Positions 26,253 through 34,307 of a stretch of 64,000 nucleotides of DNA are shown one piece after another. Each line of letters opens with the position of its first letter. Position 1 is the stretch's first letter. The notes below the pieces were generated by a model, which saw nothing but the letters and a program-made list of their open reading frames with translations, was not told where the DNA came from and searched no databases. The stretch comes from Facklamia sp050409585. GTDB lineage: Bacteria > Bacillota > Bacilli > Lactobacillales > Aerococcaceae. The stretch is taken from contig NZ_JBNUPE010000007.1 of the NCBI RefSeq assembly GCF_050409585.1, forward strand, positions 24,458 to 88,457, given 5' to 3'. The position numbers and the translations under genes were made by a program.

Positions 26253-27935
26253 TTATTTATTGAGTTTTGTTAATAAAGCTACCGTCTCAACATGGTGTCC
26301 ATTGTCCAAACCTATTAATGTATCTTCCTCAATGATTGGAAGCTTAAAAGTAATAGATTTTAACCATTGTCCATTTGGTTGCTTCTCTTGATATATTTCA
26401 ATCTCTTCAATAAGAACTTCCATAAGTTTTCTTCGTTCTTCATCATTCATAAGTTCATATAATTTATCAAAGTAAATCAATATCTTATATATATTATCCC
26501 CTGTTAATTTTTCAGCTTCAATATTTCTTCTTTTCGCTTTTGAATCTATAAGACTTCTCTCTATCACTTCAATTTTGTCATATGCTTTATATAACCTATT
26601 TTCGAAATCCTCTTTGATCCGACTATAATACTTATCCTCAACATCTAATTTATCTAAATCTTCTAAGATTTTTGATTTTAACAAGTTACTTTTTCTCAGC
26701 TCGTTTTCGTAATTTTCTATCTCATTATCTATATTCCTTGTATCAACCTTCATGTTAATTTTTTCTTGCATTAGACGAGCAAATTTTGGGTTACTTACTA
26801 ACTTGGTAATCACTTCAACTACTGCTCCATCTAATATTTCTTTTCGAATTTGCTTATTGAAAGTACATTTATGACCACGGACTTTTTTTCTATGCTTACA
26901 TCCATAATAGAAAAAGTCTTTATATTTTGTGCCATCTTTTTTGTACTTAACACTCTTATTTCCCAATAAGCCAACACCACAAATAGGACATTTAATTAAT
27001 CCAGATAATAAATGAGTTGTTGTTCCTCTAGGCTTATGTAAATATTCATATTTCTTTGCTTGGCTTGTGATTTTAATTTGAGCTGCTTCCCATATTTCAT
27101 CACTTATGATTGCTTTGTGAATACCATCAGCTACCAAATAATCATCTTGTTCTACTAGTTGATATTCATTACGTGTTCCATGTTTCTTTTCTGTACGTCT
27201 TCTACCATAAGCAATTTTGCCATTGTAGACTGGATTTTTAATAATGCGAGTTATAAGGCTTGCACTAAAAAGAGGATTTTTTCCATTTTGTCTAGGAATC
27301 TTTTTTATACCTTGATTATCAAGATATCTTGCTATACTATTGGCTCCCATAGTTGTGTTAACATACTTATCAAAAATTACTCGAATAGCAAATGCTTCAT
27401 CTTCATTTATCTTTAACTCACCATCAACAAGCTGATATCCATATGGAGCAAAGCCACCATTCCATTTACCTTCTCTAGCCTTTTGCAATCTACCTTCCAT
27501 TGACTGAATTCTTATGTTTTCTCTTTCAATTTCAGAAACAGCTGAAAGAATAGAAATCATAAGCTTTCCAGCATCTTTTGAGGAATCAATCCCATCTTCA
27601 ACACAAACTAAATTTACACCAAAGTCTTGCATGATTTGTAAACTAGATAAAACATCAGCCGCATTTCTTGCAAATCTGGATAGCTTATAAACAAGGACAA
27701 AGGAAACACCATCTTTACCAGACTTGATATCATCCATCATTTGTGTGAAGGCGACACGACCTTCAATGGATTTACCTGATTTTCCCGCATCTTCATACTC
27801 GCCAACAACCTCATAGTCGTTAAAATCAGAATATGCTTTCATCTTAGCTTTTTGAGCCTCTAAAGAATATCCATCTATTTGTAAGGTGGTTGAAACTCTT
27901 GTGTAAATATAAACTTTTTTCTTCTCTTTTTTCAT
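26253..27935 (-). CDS. Large serine recombinase (element integrase)
   Basis: A 560-residue site-specific recombinase. The resolvase catalytic domain is N-terminal with YTRVST (nucleophile S15), VYKLSRFARN and GKLMISILSAVSEIERENI. The recombinase domain follows (GKWNGGFAPYGYQLVDGE), then a zinc ribbon (IKCPICGVGLLG; YYGCKHRKK; GHKCTF) and a coiled coil (about 405-490). The final residues GHHVETVALLTKLNK duplicate the RlmD segment at the other end of the element. The last 13 codons are therefore chromosomal rlmD sequence lying beyond the crossover. It should integrate and excise the element at rlmD. Confidence 0.93.
   Translation of the reverse strand: MKKEKKKVYIYTRVSTTLQIDGYSLEAQKAKMKAYSDFNDYEVVGEYEDAGKSGKSIEGRVAFTQMMDDIKSGKDGVSFVLVYKLSRFARNAADVLSSLQIMQDFGVNLVCVEDGIDSSKDAGKLMISILSAVSEIERENIRIQSMEGRLQKAREGKWNGGFAPYGYQLVDGELKINEDEAFAIRVIFDKYVNTTMGANSIARYLDNQGIKKIPRQNGKNPLFSASLITRIIKNPVYNGKIAYGRRRTEKKHGTRNEYQLVEQDDYLVADGIHKAIISDEIWEAAQIKITSQAKKYEYLHKPRGTTTHLLSGLIKCPICGVGLLGNKSVKYKKDGTKYKDFFYYGCKHRKKVRGHKCTFNKQIRKEILDGAVVEVITKLVSNPKFARLMQEKINMKVDTRNIDNEIENYENELRKSNLLKSKILEDLDKLDVEDKYYSRIKEDFENRLYKAYDKIEVIERSLIDSKAKRRNIEAEKLTGDNIYKILIYFDKLYELMNDEERRKLMEVLIEEIEIYQEKQPNGQWLKSITFKLPIIEEDTLIGLDNGHHVETVALLTKLNK
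26277..26297. other. Attachment site, integrase end
   Basis: On the minus strand CATGTTGAGACGGTAGC matches CATGTGGAGACGGTGGC in rlmD at 37268-37284. The longest identical run is GAGACGGT (26281-26288), the probable crossover region. Differences are at third codon positions, so both sides encode HVETVALL. Confidence 0.7.
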
Positions 27936-27988
27936 ACAAAACCTCGCTTTCTTAAAATAGTTTGGATATTTATCTCACGACTATTATA

Positions 27989-28162
27989 TCATTTAAATCC
28001 TTTTTCCTGCGATAGTTTTGTAAAATTTATATCTTTTATTTCATCTTCATTATCGGAAGTAATTGGAAGAGGATTAGGCAAATTATTAACATCCAAATCT
28101 TCAGCATATTTTCCAATTAAATCCGCTAATAAGTTAGCTAATCCATTCCATTGATACTCCAA
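27989..28162 (-). CDS. Small element protein upstream of the integrase
   Basis: A 57-residue frame starting at TTG (28160-28162), after AGGAGGTGAGAGA at good spacing, and ending 54 bases before the integrase. The peptide begins EYQWNGLANLLADLIGKYAED and is acidic. Its short length and position upstream of the integrase suggest an element-specific factor, perhaps a directionality or accessory protein. No family is recognised with certainty. Confidence 0.55.
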   Translation of the reverse strand: MEYQWNGLANLLADLIGKYAEDLDVNNLPNPLPITSDNEDEIKDINFTKLSQEKGFK

Positions 28163-28507
28163 TCTCTCACCTCCTTTCTTGTTTGCGAATTATTTAGTTT
28201 TATGACATAAACGAGTGCAATGGAATTGCTACATAGGCATCTCACCTCTGCCCCTGTTCTAGATAGGCCAGCGTCAACTGTAGAAGTATCATTATCACCA
28301 CTTAAATCATCGCTTAAGGTTTCCACGCCTTAATTAAACTCATTTATTTATCGCTTGCTTCCTTCTATCCTTAGAATTTTCTAGTATTCATTTAAACCGA
28401 TTACTCAGCAGGAAGGTCTAGGCGTAAATAAGCTCATGCTCCTTAAATGGATAACGTCTCGTTGTGGTCTATTCAGTTGTCAAAGATCAAAGAGAGTAAA
28501 AGTCCAT

Positions 28508-28747
28508 CTACTTTATGGAGTAAAAATTATTATTCTCCCACAAGGAGTTTTTCTTTAAAATTTACAATTAATTCTTTTGGTTATTAACCTCTCTACTTTA
28601 TAGAGTGAAAAAGCAAGGTGCTTGGTAACCAAATTCAGCAAAAACTTTTTAAAAGTGAAATTTATTATTTTCCTGTAATGAGTTTTGCTTTTCTTTTTCG
28701 AAGTAAATCTTTCAATAATTAACCCCTCTACTTTATAAAGTGAAAAA
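28508..28747. repeat. Three palindromic CTACTTTATNNAG repeats
   Basis: CTACTTTATGGAG (28508-28520), CTACTTTATAGAG (28593-28605) and CTACTTTATAAAG (28728-28740) are each followed by T/GAAAAA. Each contains an ACTTTAT..AGT palindrome. The sequence between them is also loosely repeated (AAAACTC, GGTTAAT). They lie in a gene-free 700-base stretch beside the replication genes. They could be iterons, operator sites or leader repeats. The rest of 28163-28870 shows no gene that I trust. Confidence 0.55.
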
Positions 28748-28870
28748 ATGACCCTATTGGACCGCTTTTTTTGAAGTTTGATACTCTTTTGAGACTACAT
28801 TGAGACTTTTAAGATTGTTATTTCGTTCTGAAAAATAGGATATGACGTTCTTACTACCTTTGTGGTAATA

Positions 28871-28907
28871 GAAAAAGCGACTAGAGTTTTTTACTTTTCT
28901 AGTCGCT
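28871..28907 (-). terminator. Terminator after the DnaC-like gene
   Basis: AGCGACTAGA and TCTAGTCGCT pair around TTTTTTACTT, followed by TTTTT on the minus strand. A near copy lies at 29803-29844. Confidence 0.75.
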
Positions 28908-28908
28908 C

Positions 28909-29751
28909 TTAGTCGTCTATTAAATTTTTTGCTTTTTTTATCTTTTCTTTTCGTTTTTCCTTTCGTCTGTCCTTGCCATCTACTTTTAAGGGTACTCCCA
29001 TTTCTATTATTCTTGAATAAATTCTTGCTAACATTAGGTTTTCTTGTTCCCTTTCTAGCTCTCTATAGTCTATATTTGTTGTTATAATAGTCGGTTTACT
29101 TTTCTGATACCTTGCATTTATCACATTATAGACTTGTTCTAGGGCATATTCTGTATCCCTTTCTATTCCAAAATCATCAAGGACTAATAAGGTCTTACTG
29201 ACTAGACTATTGATATATTCATTTCTATCAAGGTTAAAGCCACCTTTTTGTAAATCATTTAGTATTTGAGAAAAGTTGATAACTTTACATTCATAAAGGT
29301 ATTTTTCAATGATAGCATTAACTATGGAACAAGTAAGATAGGTTTTTCCACTTCCCACTCCTCCATAGATGATTAATCCGATATTGTCCTTTCTCATTTC
29401 TTCAAATTTATCTACATAGTTTCTCGCCTTTCTGATTAGGTCTTTATCTATGAGTTCATCAGAGTTTCTAAAGGTATATTTGCTTTGACTTATTTCTACA
29501 AAACATCTTCTTTTAATTTCTTCCACCTTTAAGGCTCTTTGTCTTTCTTTTTCAAGTTTTTCTCTTTCCCTATCACATTTACAGGCTCTTCTAAATATCA
29601 TCTTTTTATTTATAAAGTCCATTACTTGTCCGTCTACTTGCTCATTACAAGACTTACAGTAAACATGACCCTCTTTTTCATAATCCCTATCAAGATTGTA
29701 CTTAAAATTAACTCCTTTGATTTTTATGGTCTTAGTATTTTTATCTGTCAT
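28909..29751 (-). CDS. DnaC/IstB-like ATPase (helicase loader)
   Basis: A 280-residue AAA+ protein. An N-terminal zinc-finger-like part has C32/C35 and C57/C59 (YCKSC; ACKCD). The ATPase domain has Walker A YGGVGSGKTYL (about 129-139), Walker B LLVLDDFGIE and sensor motif TIITTNID. The C-terminus is strongly basic (KDRRKEKRKEK). Such proteins load replicative helicase. It follows a replisome-organiser-like gene, forming a small replication module of the element. AGGAGGATAAA precedes the ATG, and a conserved hairpin lies just upstream. Confidence 0.88.
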   Translation of the reverse strand: MTDKNTKTIKIKGVNFKYNLDRDYEKEGHVYCKSCNEQVDGQVMDFINKKMIFRRACKCDREREKLEKERQRALKVEEIKRRCFVEISQSKYTFRNSDELIDKDLIRKARNYVDKFEEMRKDNIGLIIYGGVGSGKTYLTCSIVNAIIEKYLYECKVINFSQILNDLQKGGFNLDRNEYINSLVSKTLLVLDDFGIERDTEYALEQVYNVINARYQKSKPTIITTNIDYRELEREQENLMLARIYSRIIEMGVPLKVDGKDRRKEKRKEKIKKAKNLIDD

Positions 29752-29772
29752 TTTATCCTCCTATAAAAATAA

Positions 29773-29795
29773 GGGGGTAACATTTCGTTACTCCC
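29773..29795 (-). promoter_or_regulatory. Conserved hairpin before the DnaC-like gene
   Basis: On the minus strand GGGAGTAAC-GAAAT-GTTACCCCC, ending about 10 bases before the AGGAGG ribosome site. It shares AACGAAATGTT with the hairpin before the preceding gene (30693-30717). Confidence 0.55.
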
Positions 29796-29802
29796 TTTGT
29801 GG

Positions 29803-29844
29803 TAATAAAAAAGCGACTAGAATTTTTTACTTTTCTAATCGCCT
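29803..29844 (-). terminator. Terminator-like hairpin after the replisome-organiser gene
   Basis: On the minus strand GCGATTAGAA and TTCTAGTCGC pair around a short loop and are followed by TTTTTT. It is nearly the same sequence as 28871-28907. Confidence 0.65.
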
Positions 29845-29965
29845 TGTATTTCTTATTGATTTTCATTTGTTAAATGGTGGAAGCTTATTTAATGGCTTTT
29901 TTATTCTTCCCTATAGAATTAATCATCTTTTCTATTAACTCATCTAAAAAGACCTGTCCACCCTC

Positions 29966-30673
29966 TTATATGCTAGGACTATCATCATAGTTAGATGTAG
30001 TTTTTCTTTTATCTGATTTATTCATAAGTTTATTCTTATCTTCTTCATACCAGTTAAGGATTGTTACATAGTGGTTCTTATAGTCCTTACCACTACTTTC
30101 CATATACCTTGATAACTTATCTATCATGGTTTGAGTGTTTTTTTTTAACTCTTCCTCTAGTTTTTTATATTCTTCTTCTGATAACTTAACATTTTTAAAT
30201 TGACCATAAAAGAGAGTGGATGTTTTTTCTCTTTCTCCTCTACCCTTATCTAAACTAACCTTACCTAATCTATTCTCCCCTATACTAGGTCGACCACTTG
30301 TCAACCGTTGGTCAACCAAATGACAACCAGTGCTTTTTATATATGCTCCATTGATTATTTCTTGAAGTTGCTCCTTTTCTTCTACATACATTGTAGGCTT
30401 ATATCTATCTTTTCTAATATAGTTGTTTATCTTCCAATGGGTTATGACTAAAACACCACTTTTAAATATAATAACAAAGCCTTTTGCTATTAATATCTTA
30501 AAATCGTCCTCACTTGCTCCAATCATTCTTATAATTGTCTTTGGATTTCCAACAAAACCATCATCATCTGCACTTATATTTAAGTGCAAGTATAGAGCTT
30601 GTGAGGATAAAGGCATTTCTAAAAAAACATCTGATTGAACAACAGATTTTGATATCATTCTTCTTTCTGCCAT
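29966..30673 (-). CDS. DnaD/replisome-organiser-like replication protein
   Basis: A 235-residue protein whose N-terminus (MAERRMISKSVVQSDVFLEM, then YLHLNISADDDGFVGNPK) matches the winged-helix N-terminal part found in phage replisome organisers and DnaD-like proteins. The C-terminal half is charged and coiled (LSEEEYKKLEEELKKN) with HYVTILNWYEED near the end. It presumably binds the element origin and works with the DnaC-like loader encoded next. Beyond its stop a +1 shifted frame continues (FLDELIEKMINSIGKNKKAIK) to about 29873, so the C-terminus may be frameshifted. AGGAGGAG precedes the ATG. Confidence 0.75.
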   Translation of the reverse strand: MAERRMISKSVVQSDVFLEMPLSSQALYLHLNISADDDGFVGNPKTIIRMIGASEDDFKILIAKGFVIIFKSGVLVITHWKINNYIRKDRYKPTMYVEEKEQLQEIINGAYIKSTGCHLVDQRLTSGRPSIGENRLGKVSLDKGRGEREKTSTLFYGQFKNVKLSEEEYKKLEEELKKNTQTMIDKLSRYMESSGKDYKNHYVTILNWYEEDKNKLMNKSDKRKTTSNYDDSPSI

Positions 30674-30692
30674 TTCTCCTCCTAAATTTATA

Positions 30693-30717
30693 AGGGCTAA
30701 ACATTTCGTTCAGCCCT
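30693..30717 (-). promoter_or_regulatory. Conserved hairpin before the replisome-organiser gene
   Basis: On the minus strand AGGGCTGAAC-GAAAT-GTTTAGCCCT, ending about 10 bases before the AGGAGG ribosome site. The AACGAAATGTT loop region is the same as in the hairpin at 29773-29795, although the lower stem differs. Confidence 0.55.
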
Positions 30718-30790
30718 CTAATTTCTTATTATTTTTTCTCTTTTGTGTTGTCCTGATTTAGGACTTCATCTTTTATTTTCTAAACGGTGC

Positions 30791-32428
30791 TTATCTTTCT
30801 TCATTCCTTTGATATTTCTCCCTTGCTTTTTGTCTGTATCTATCATCTTTTTCTTGTTGTTTTTCAAATTTCTTAATCTGTTCAATGATACTTGGCTTTT
30901 CTCCCCTCTTTATTGCCTTATCAATTTCAATGGATAGGTCAATCCCATAATCATCATTGACTATTTTTACTGCATACTTAATGTGATTAATCTTTGAAAA
31001 TTCATCTTTAATATCAGTCTTTACCTTGTTCAGCCTTTCTATTTCATCTTCTAATTGTCTAACTTGTTTTTTCCACTCTTTAGGTTTTATAGCTGATGAG
31101 CCTGTTTGCTTTTCTAAATAGGTTCTTACTCTTTTATACTTGTCTATTATCTCCTTATGGTCTTGATAGTAATTTTCCTTGAATAATTTCTTTCCTTGCC
31201 ACTTATCAAAGACTGGTTTTGTTTTACGGATAATATCAGCATAGACTAGGCACTTATTCAGCTTATCTATTTCTTCTGTCTTGGCTTTTATTTCCTTTGA
31301 TACTTTCCTATTTCTACTTTGTAGGCTAGATATTTTACCCTGTAAGTCTGCTATGGTTTCTAGGTTGTTGTTTTGAAGATATACTCTTGCACTAGCAAAT
31401 CTTTTTAAGTCGGCTAACCCTTTCTTTTCTCTACCATACCTATTTAGATATTTTCTTTTATCAACTTGAATATCATGGTAAATTGAGATGTATTCATAGA
31501 GATTAAAAAGCTCTGCCTTGTTCTCCAGTTCTTCTTTTTTATCTTCTTTGTACTGGTCATATCTCTCTTGTAGTTTGCCGATTAAACTTCCTAACCACGA
31601 ATTGATCTCGGTTAATCTTGTTTTGATTTCTTTGACTAAGCTGTTATGTTTTTTTATCTCTCGGTTGATATTTCCTTTTTCTGTTTCTATACCTTGTCTT
31701 TCTAAGGCAGAAGCACTTGCTCCCATATGAATGGTGGGTATTTCATCTCGTCCTTGTCTTTCATAGGAACGATGGTCAACTCTTTTTTCAATGTTTTTCT
31801 CTGCTAGGTATCTATTACATAGACTTGCAAAACTCTCTCGCCACTTTTCAGCATTGCCCCTATTATTCCAATCAGTAAGTTCAATCTTTCTTGTTTTTTG
31901 TTTGCCACTTTTGGTTAAAACTGGCTCCCCCTTTTCATCAAAGACATATTCTTTTTTGCTTTTCTGCCCCCATGATCCATCTTCATTTAGTGGTCTTACG
32001 GTTGTCATAATATGGGCGTGAATATTCTGGTTTCCCTCATCACTTTCATCATGAATAGCAAGGTCTGCTATCATTCCTCGTGATGCAAAATTACTTTCAA
32101 TAAATTCTGTAATAAGCTTCTTGTTTTCTTCAATACTTAATTCTTTTGGTAGGGCTATGATAAAACTTCTTGCCAGTTGAGCATTGATTGCTTTTTCATT
32201 TAGTTCCACACTATTCCATAAACTTGCTCTGTCTTTAAACTCTTCTTTTGCATTTTCAGGTAAGAATATTTCCTTGTAGATTAAGTCTTTTTTGTTTTGG
32301 TAATTATGGGTTACTCCGTCCCATTGATTGGTTATTTTCTCTCTTGATATATATGCAGAGCTAGCAACTGCTGACTTCCCCTTTCCTCTACTTACCATAG
32401 AAATATTAAAATGAAAACTCTCTGCCAT
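30791..32428 (-). CDS. MobA/MobL-type (MobQ) relaxase
   Basis: A 545-residue conjugative relaxase that nicks oriT and leads strand transfer. The N-terminal catalytic domain has a likely catalytic Tyr (SAYISREK, Y26) and the three-His metal site H126/H137/H139 in NIHAHIMTT, followed by RPLNEDGSWG and WNNRGNAEKWRESFA. The region HMGASASALERQG closes the domain. The C-terminal half is a long coiled coil (about 245-545). The first residues MAESFHFN are repeated in a remnant at about 33820. No coupling protein is encoded, so mobilisation needs a helper. Confidence 0.92.
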   Translation of the reverse strand: MAESFHFNISMVSRGKGKSAVASSAYISREKITNQWDGVTHNYQNKKDLIYKEIFLPENAKEEFKDRASLWNSVELNEKAINAQLARSFIIALPKELSIEENKKLITEFIESNFASRGMIADLAIHDESDEGNQNIHAHIMTTVRPLNEDGSWGQKSKKEYVFDEKGEPVLTKSGKQKTRKIELTDWNNRGNAEKWRESFASLCNRYLAEKNIEKRVDHRSYERQGRDEIPTIHMGASASALERQGIETEKGNINREIKKHNSLVKEIKTRLTEINSWLGSLIGKLQERYDQYKEDKKEELENKAELFNLYEYISIYHDIQVDKRKYLNRYGREKKGLADLKRFASARVYLQNNNLETIADLQGKISSLQSRNRKVSKEIKAKTEEIDKLNKCLVYADIIRKTKPVFDKWQGKKLFKENYYQDHKEIIDKYKRVRTYLEKQTGSSAIKPKEWKKQVRQLEDEIERLNKVKTDIKDEFSKINHIKYAVKIVNDDYGIDLSIEIDKAIKRGEKPSIIEQIKKFEKQQEKDDRYRQKAREKYQRNEER

Positions 32429-32533
32429 ACTTTCCCTCCTCTCTATTTTTTATTTTCTCTTTCTTGTTTTAGGTGTCGGTCTTAATAAATCTTTTGAACC
32501 TCCACTTAGTGAATGAGCGTTTTGAAATGATAA

Positions 32534-32684
32534 AATAAAAAAAGCCGACGATACTAAACTTACTTTCTTGTTTCAGTATGTCGGCTTAATGATTACTATT
32601 CATTTCAAATTTTTATTGTCAAGGGCGAGCGGTAGCGAGTTTATTTTACCCTTGACTATAAAAAAGCGAATGGATATTTTTATG
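32534..32684. repeat. Leader module copy 1 (direct repeat with 33972-34121)
   Basis: About 150 bases that are almost identical to 33972-34121. On the minus strand it holds a TTGACA -35-like box, an inverted repeat GTCAAGGG/CCCTTGAC, and a hairpin AAGCCGACATACT/AGTATCGTCGGCTT followed by TTTTTTT. This looks like a promoter with an attenuator or terminator in front of the relaxase gene. Confidence 0.8.
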
Positions 32685-32757
32685 CAAGTAAAAAACAGTA
32701 AACCCTTTTTCGATTTACTGTTTTTACTGTTTTCTAACAAATATTATTTTTAATTAT

Positions 32758-33201
32758 CTATTCTACTTTTCGTAAATATAAATTATAAATCCCTGCTACA
32801 ATACCACTTATCAAAATAACTGCAAGAATAGAAAATGCAGAGACCTTATTTAAATATCCCGCAAAGGTCAAAAGAAAAAACACCATCCCCAACAAAGAAG
32901 TTTGAATAGAATACCCTATCATGAAAGAAGCCGCTGTTATTAACCTCTCTCTTTCATCCGTTTCATTAATCCACTTTTGTTTATCTCCCGTAGCAAAAAG
33001 TACGCCTATTCCACCAATACATAAAATAAGAGCAACCACAAAAAATCCTATCCATGCAATATCCATTCTTGGAAAGACCTTTAAAACATCTTTTTTAATA
33101 AACAATATTCCAGCACTCAAAGCAAAAAATATTCCAATAATAATAACTAGGATAGATAACTTTTTTGCTAGAATCATTTCTTTTTTAATATCTCTTTTCA
33201 T
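32758..33201 (-). CDS. Four-helix membrane protein paired with an XRE regulator
   Basis: A 147-residue integral membrane protein with four hydrophobic segments (about 14-32, 48-66, 88-110, 118-138). A cytoplasmic loop reads KWINETDERERLI, a signature of small DUF2178-like membrane proteins that usually sit next to YozG-like XRE regulators. That is the case here: the regulator gene is directly upstream on the same strand. The function is unknown. GGAGGATAAAA precedes the ATG. Confidence 0.65.
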   Translation of the reverse strand: MKRDIKKEMILAKKLSILVIIIGIFFALSAGILFIKKDVLKVFPRMDIAWIGFFVVALILCIGGIGVLFATGDKQKWINETDERERLITAASFMIGYSIQTSLLGMVFFLLTFAGYLNKVSAFSILAVILISGIVAGIYNLYLRKVE

Positions 33202-33248
33202 TTTTTATCCTCCATTCATTTAATATTTGTTTTTAATTATTCATTTTT

Positions 33249-33443
33249 TCACTCCTCATAAATGAATATATCCTCAATTTGTAAATCGAAGTATCTGGCA
33301 ATCTTAAATGCAAGTATTATTGATGGATTATATCTACCATTCTCCAAAGAACCTATCGTCTGCCTTGACACTTCAACAATGGTGGCTAATTCCTCTTGTG
33401 TTATTCCATTTTTCTTTCTTATTTCCTCAAGTCTGTTCTTCAA
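33249..33443 (-). CDS. XRE-family regulator, YozG-like
   Basis: A 64-residue protein made almost entirely of one helix-turn-helix domain (GITQEELATIVEVSRQTIGSLENGRYNPS), followed by the typical ending ARYFDLQIEDIFIYEE. The likely start is the TTG at 33441-33443, nine bases after GGAGG; the longer open frame upstream adds a hydrophobic stretch not found in the family. It probably represses its own operon, which includes the membrane protein downstream. Confidence 0.85.
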   Translation of the reverse strand: MKNRLEEIRKKNGITQEELATIVEVSRQTIGSLENGRYNPSIILAFKIARYFDLQIEDIFIYEE

Positions 33444-33539
33444 ATTAAACCACCTCCGCATATAATGACAAGCTAGCTTTACATATAGTATAATCAATTT
33501 CAGTATAAATGTCAAGTTTGCTTTCCGTTTTTTTCTAAG

Positions 33540-33821
33540 GATCCAAATATTTGTTCTTAATCTGTGTTACTTCCTTTCTATTTTTGTATCTGCTCTATAC
33601 AAGTCTTAACTTTTCAGCTTGTTCAAATGCTTCTTATGTTTCTAAGATTTGATTGTAAAAGTTCTTTATATCTTTCTTCAAAGTGCCAACTTCTTTTTAT
33701 CATTTAATGATAACTTAAGGTTTGGTTTCTCCTAAATGTTCTTTCAGATGTTTCTTGGCACTTTCAAATAAAATAAGCTCTGCGCTATCCTAGTTATTAA
33801 AATGAAAACTCTCTGGCATCT
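33540..33821 (-). pseudogene. Remnant of a second relaxase gene
   Basis: An ATG near 33819-33821 starts MPESFHFNN and hits a stop, matching the first residues of the intact relaxase (MAESFHFN). The sequence then jumps to a frame reading AELILFESAKKHLKEHLG and further lysine-rich coiled pieces broken by stops, like the C-terminal part of MobQ relaxases. The middle is deleted. It sits in front of the second copy of the leader module, showing that a whole relaxase unit was once duplicated. Confidence 0.55.
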
Positions 33822-33971
33822 TCTCACTTCCTTTCCTGTTTTAGGTGTTGGTCTTAAAAAAATATCTTAAACTTTCACTTAGTGAATGAGAGTTTTGAAA
33901 TACCCTTTACTTAATAACTCAATCCACTCGTAAACTCGTGGTGAGTTATTGGTAGGAGCAGACCCTGTTAC

Positions 33972-34121
33972 AATAAAAAAAGCCGACGATACTAAACTTA
34001 CTTTCTTGTTTCAGTATGTCGGCTTAATGATTACTATTCTTTTCAAATTTTTATTGTCAAGGGCGAGCGATAGCGAGTTTATTTTACCCTTGACTATAAA
34101 AAGCGAATGGATATTTTTATG
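33972..34121. repeat. Leader module copy 2 (direct repeat with 32534-32684)
   Basis: It carries the same TTGACA box, GTCAAGGG/CCCTTGAC inverted repeat and AAGCCGAC hairpin with T-run as copy 1, with only a few substitutions. Here it precedes the relaxase remnant. Confidence 0.8.
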
Positions 34122-34146
34122 AAATTGTATTTTAGAAAAATCTGAT

Positions 34147-34247
34147 AAAGGCTTTAGCCTTTTCATTGCTCCCTGCAAGGGTCAAGCACCGCAGGTCGCA
34201 ATGACACCCTTTAGGGTGTATAATTGCGCCCTTAGAAAATCTAAGGG
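34147..34247 (+). other. Probable origin of transfer (MobQ-type nic region)
   Basis: TAATTGCGCCCT at 34221-34232 differs by one base from the TAAGTGCGCCCT nic core of MobQ plasmids such as RSF1010 and pIP501, as I recall it. Directly upstream is the inverted repeat ACACCCT-TT-AGGGTGT (34204-34219); downstream is CCCTTAG-AAAAT-CTAAGGG (34229-34247). A further AAAGGCT/AGCCTTT pair lies at 34147-34162. An intact MobQ relaxase and a relaxosome-type gene flank it. Confidence 0.6.
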
Positions 34248-34307
34248 CTTGATTATGTTATTCTCTCTTTCAAAACTTCTTCCTTTTTCCTAAGTTGTTT
34301 TTTCCTC

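Noticed and set aside
28138..28326. 62-codon minus-strand frame (METLSDDLSGDNDTS...)
   Set aside because: It overlaps the start of the better-supported small gene at 27989-28162, has no ribosome site and no familiar composition.
28508..28747. CRISPR array
   Set aside because: Only three divergent repeats with unequal spacing and partly repeated spacers; no cas genes nearby.
32534..32684. Duplicated module as the origin of transfer
   Set aside because: It has inverted repeats near a relaxase, but the T-run hairpin and TTGACA box look like transcription control. The MobQ-like nic core is at 34221-34232 instead.
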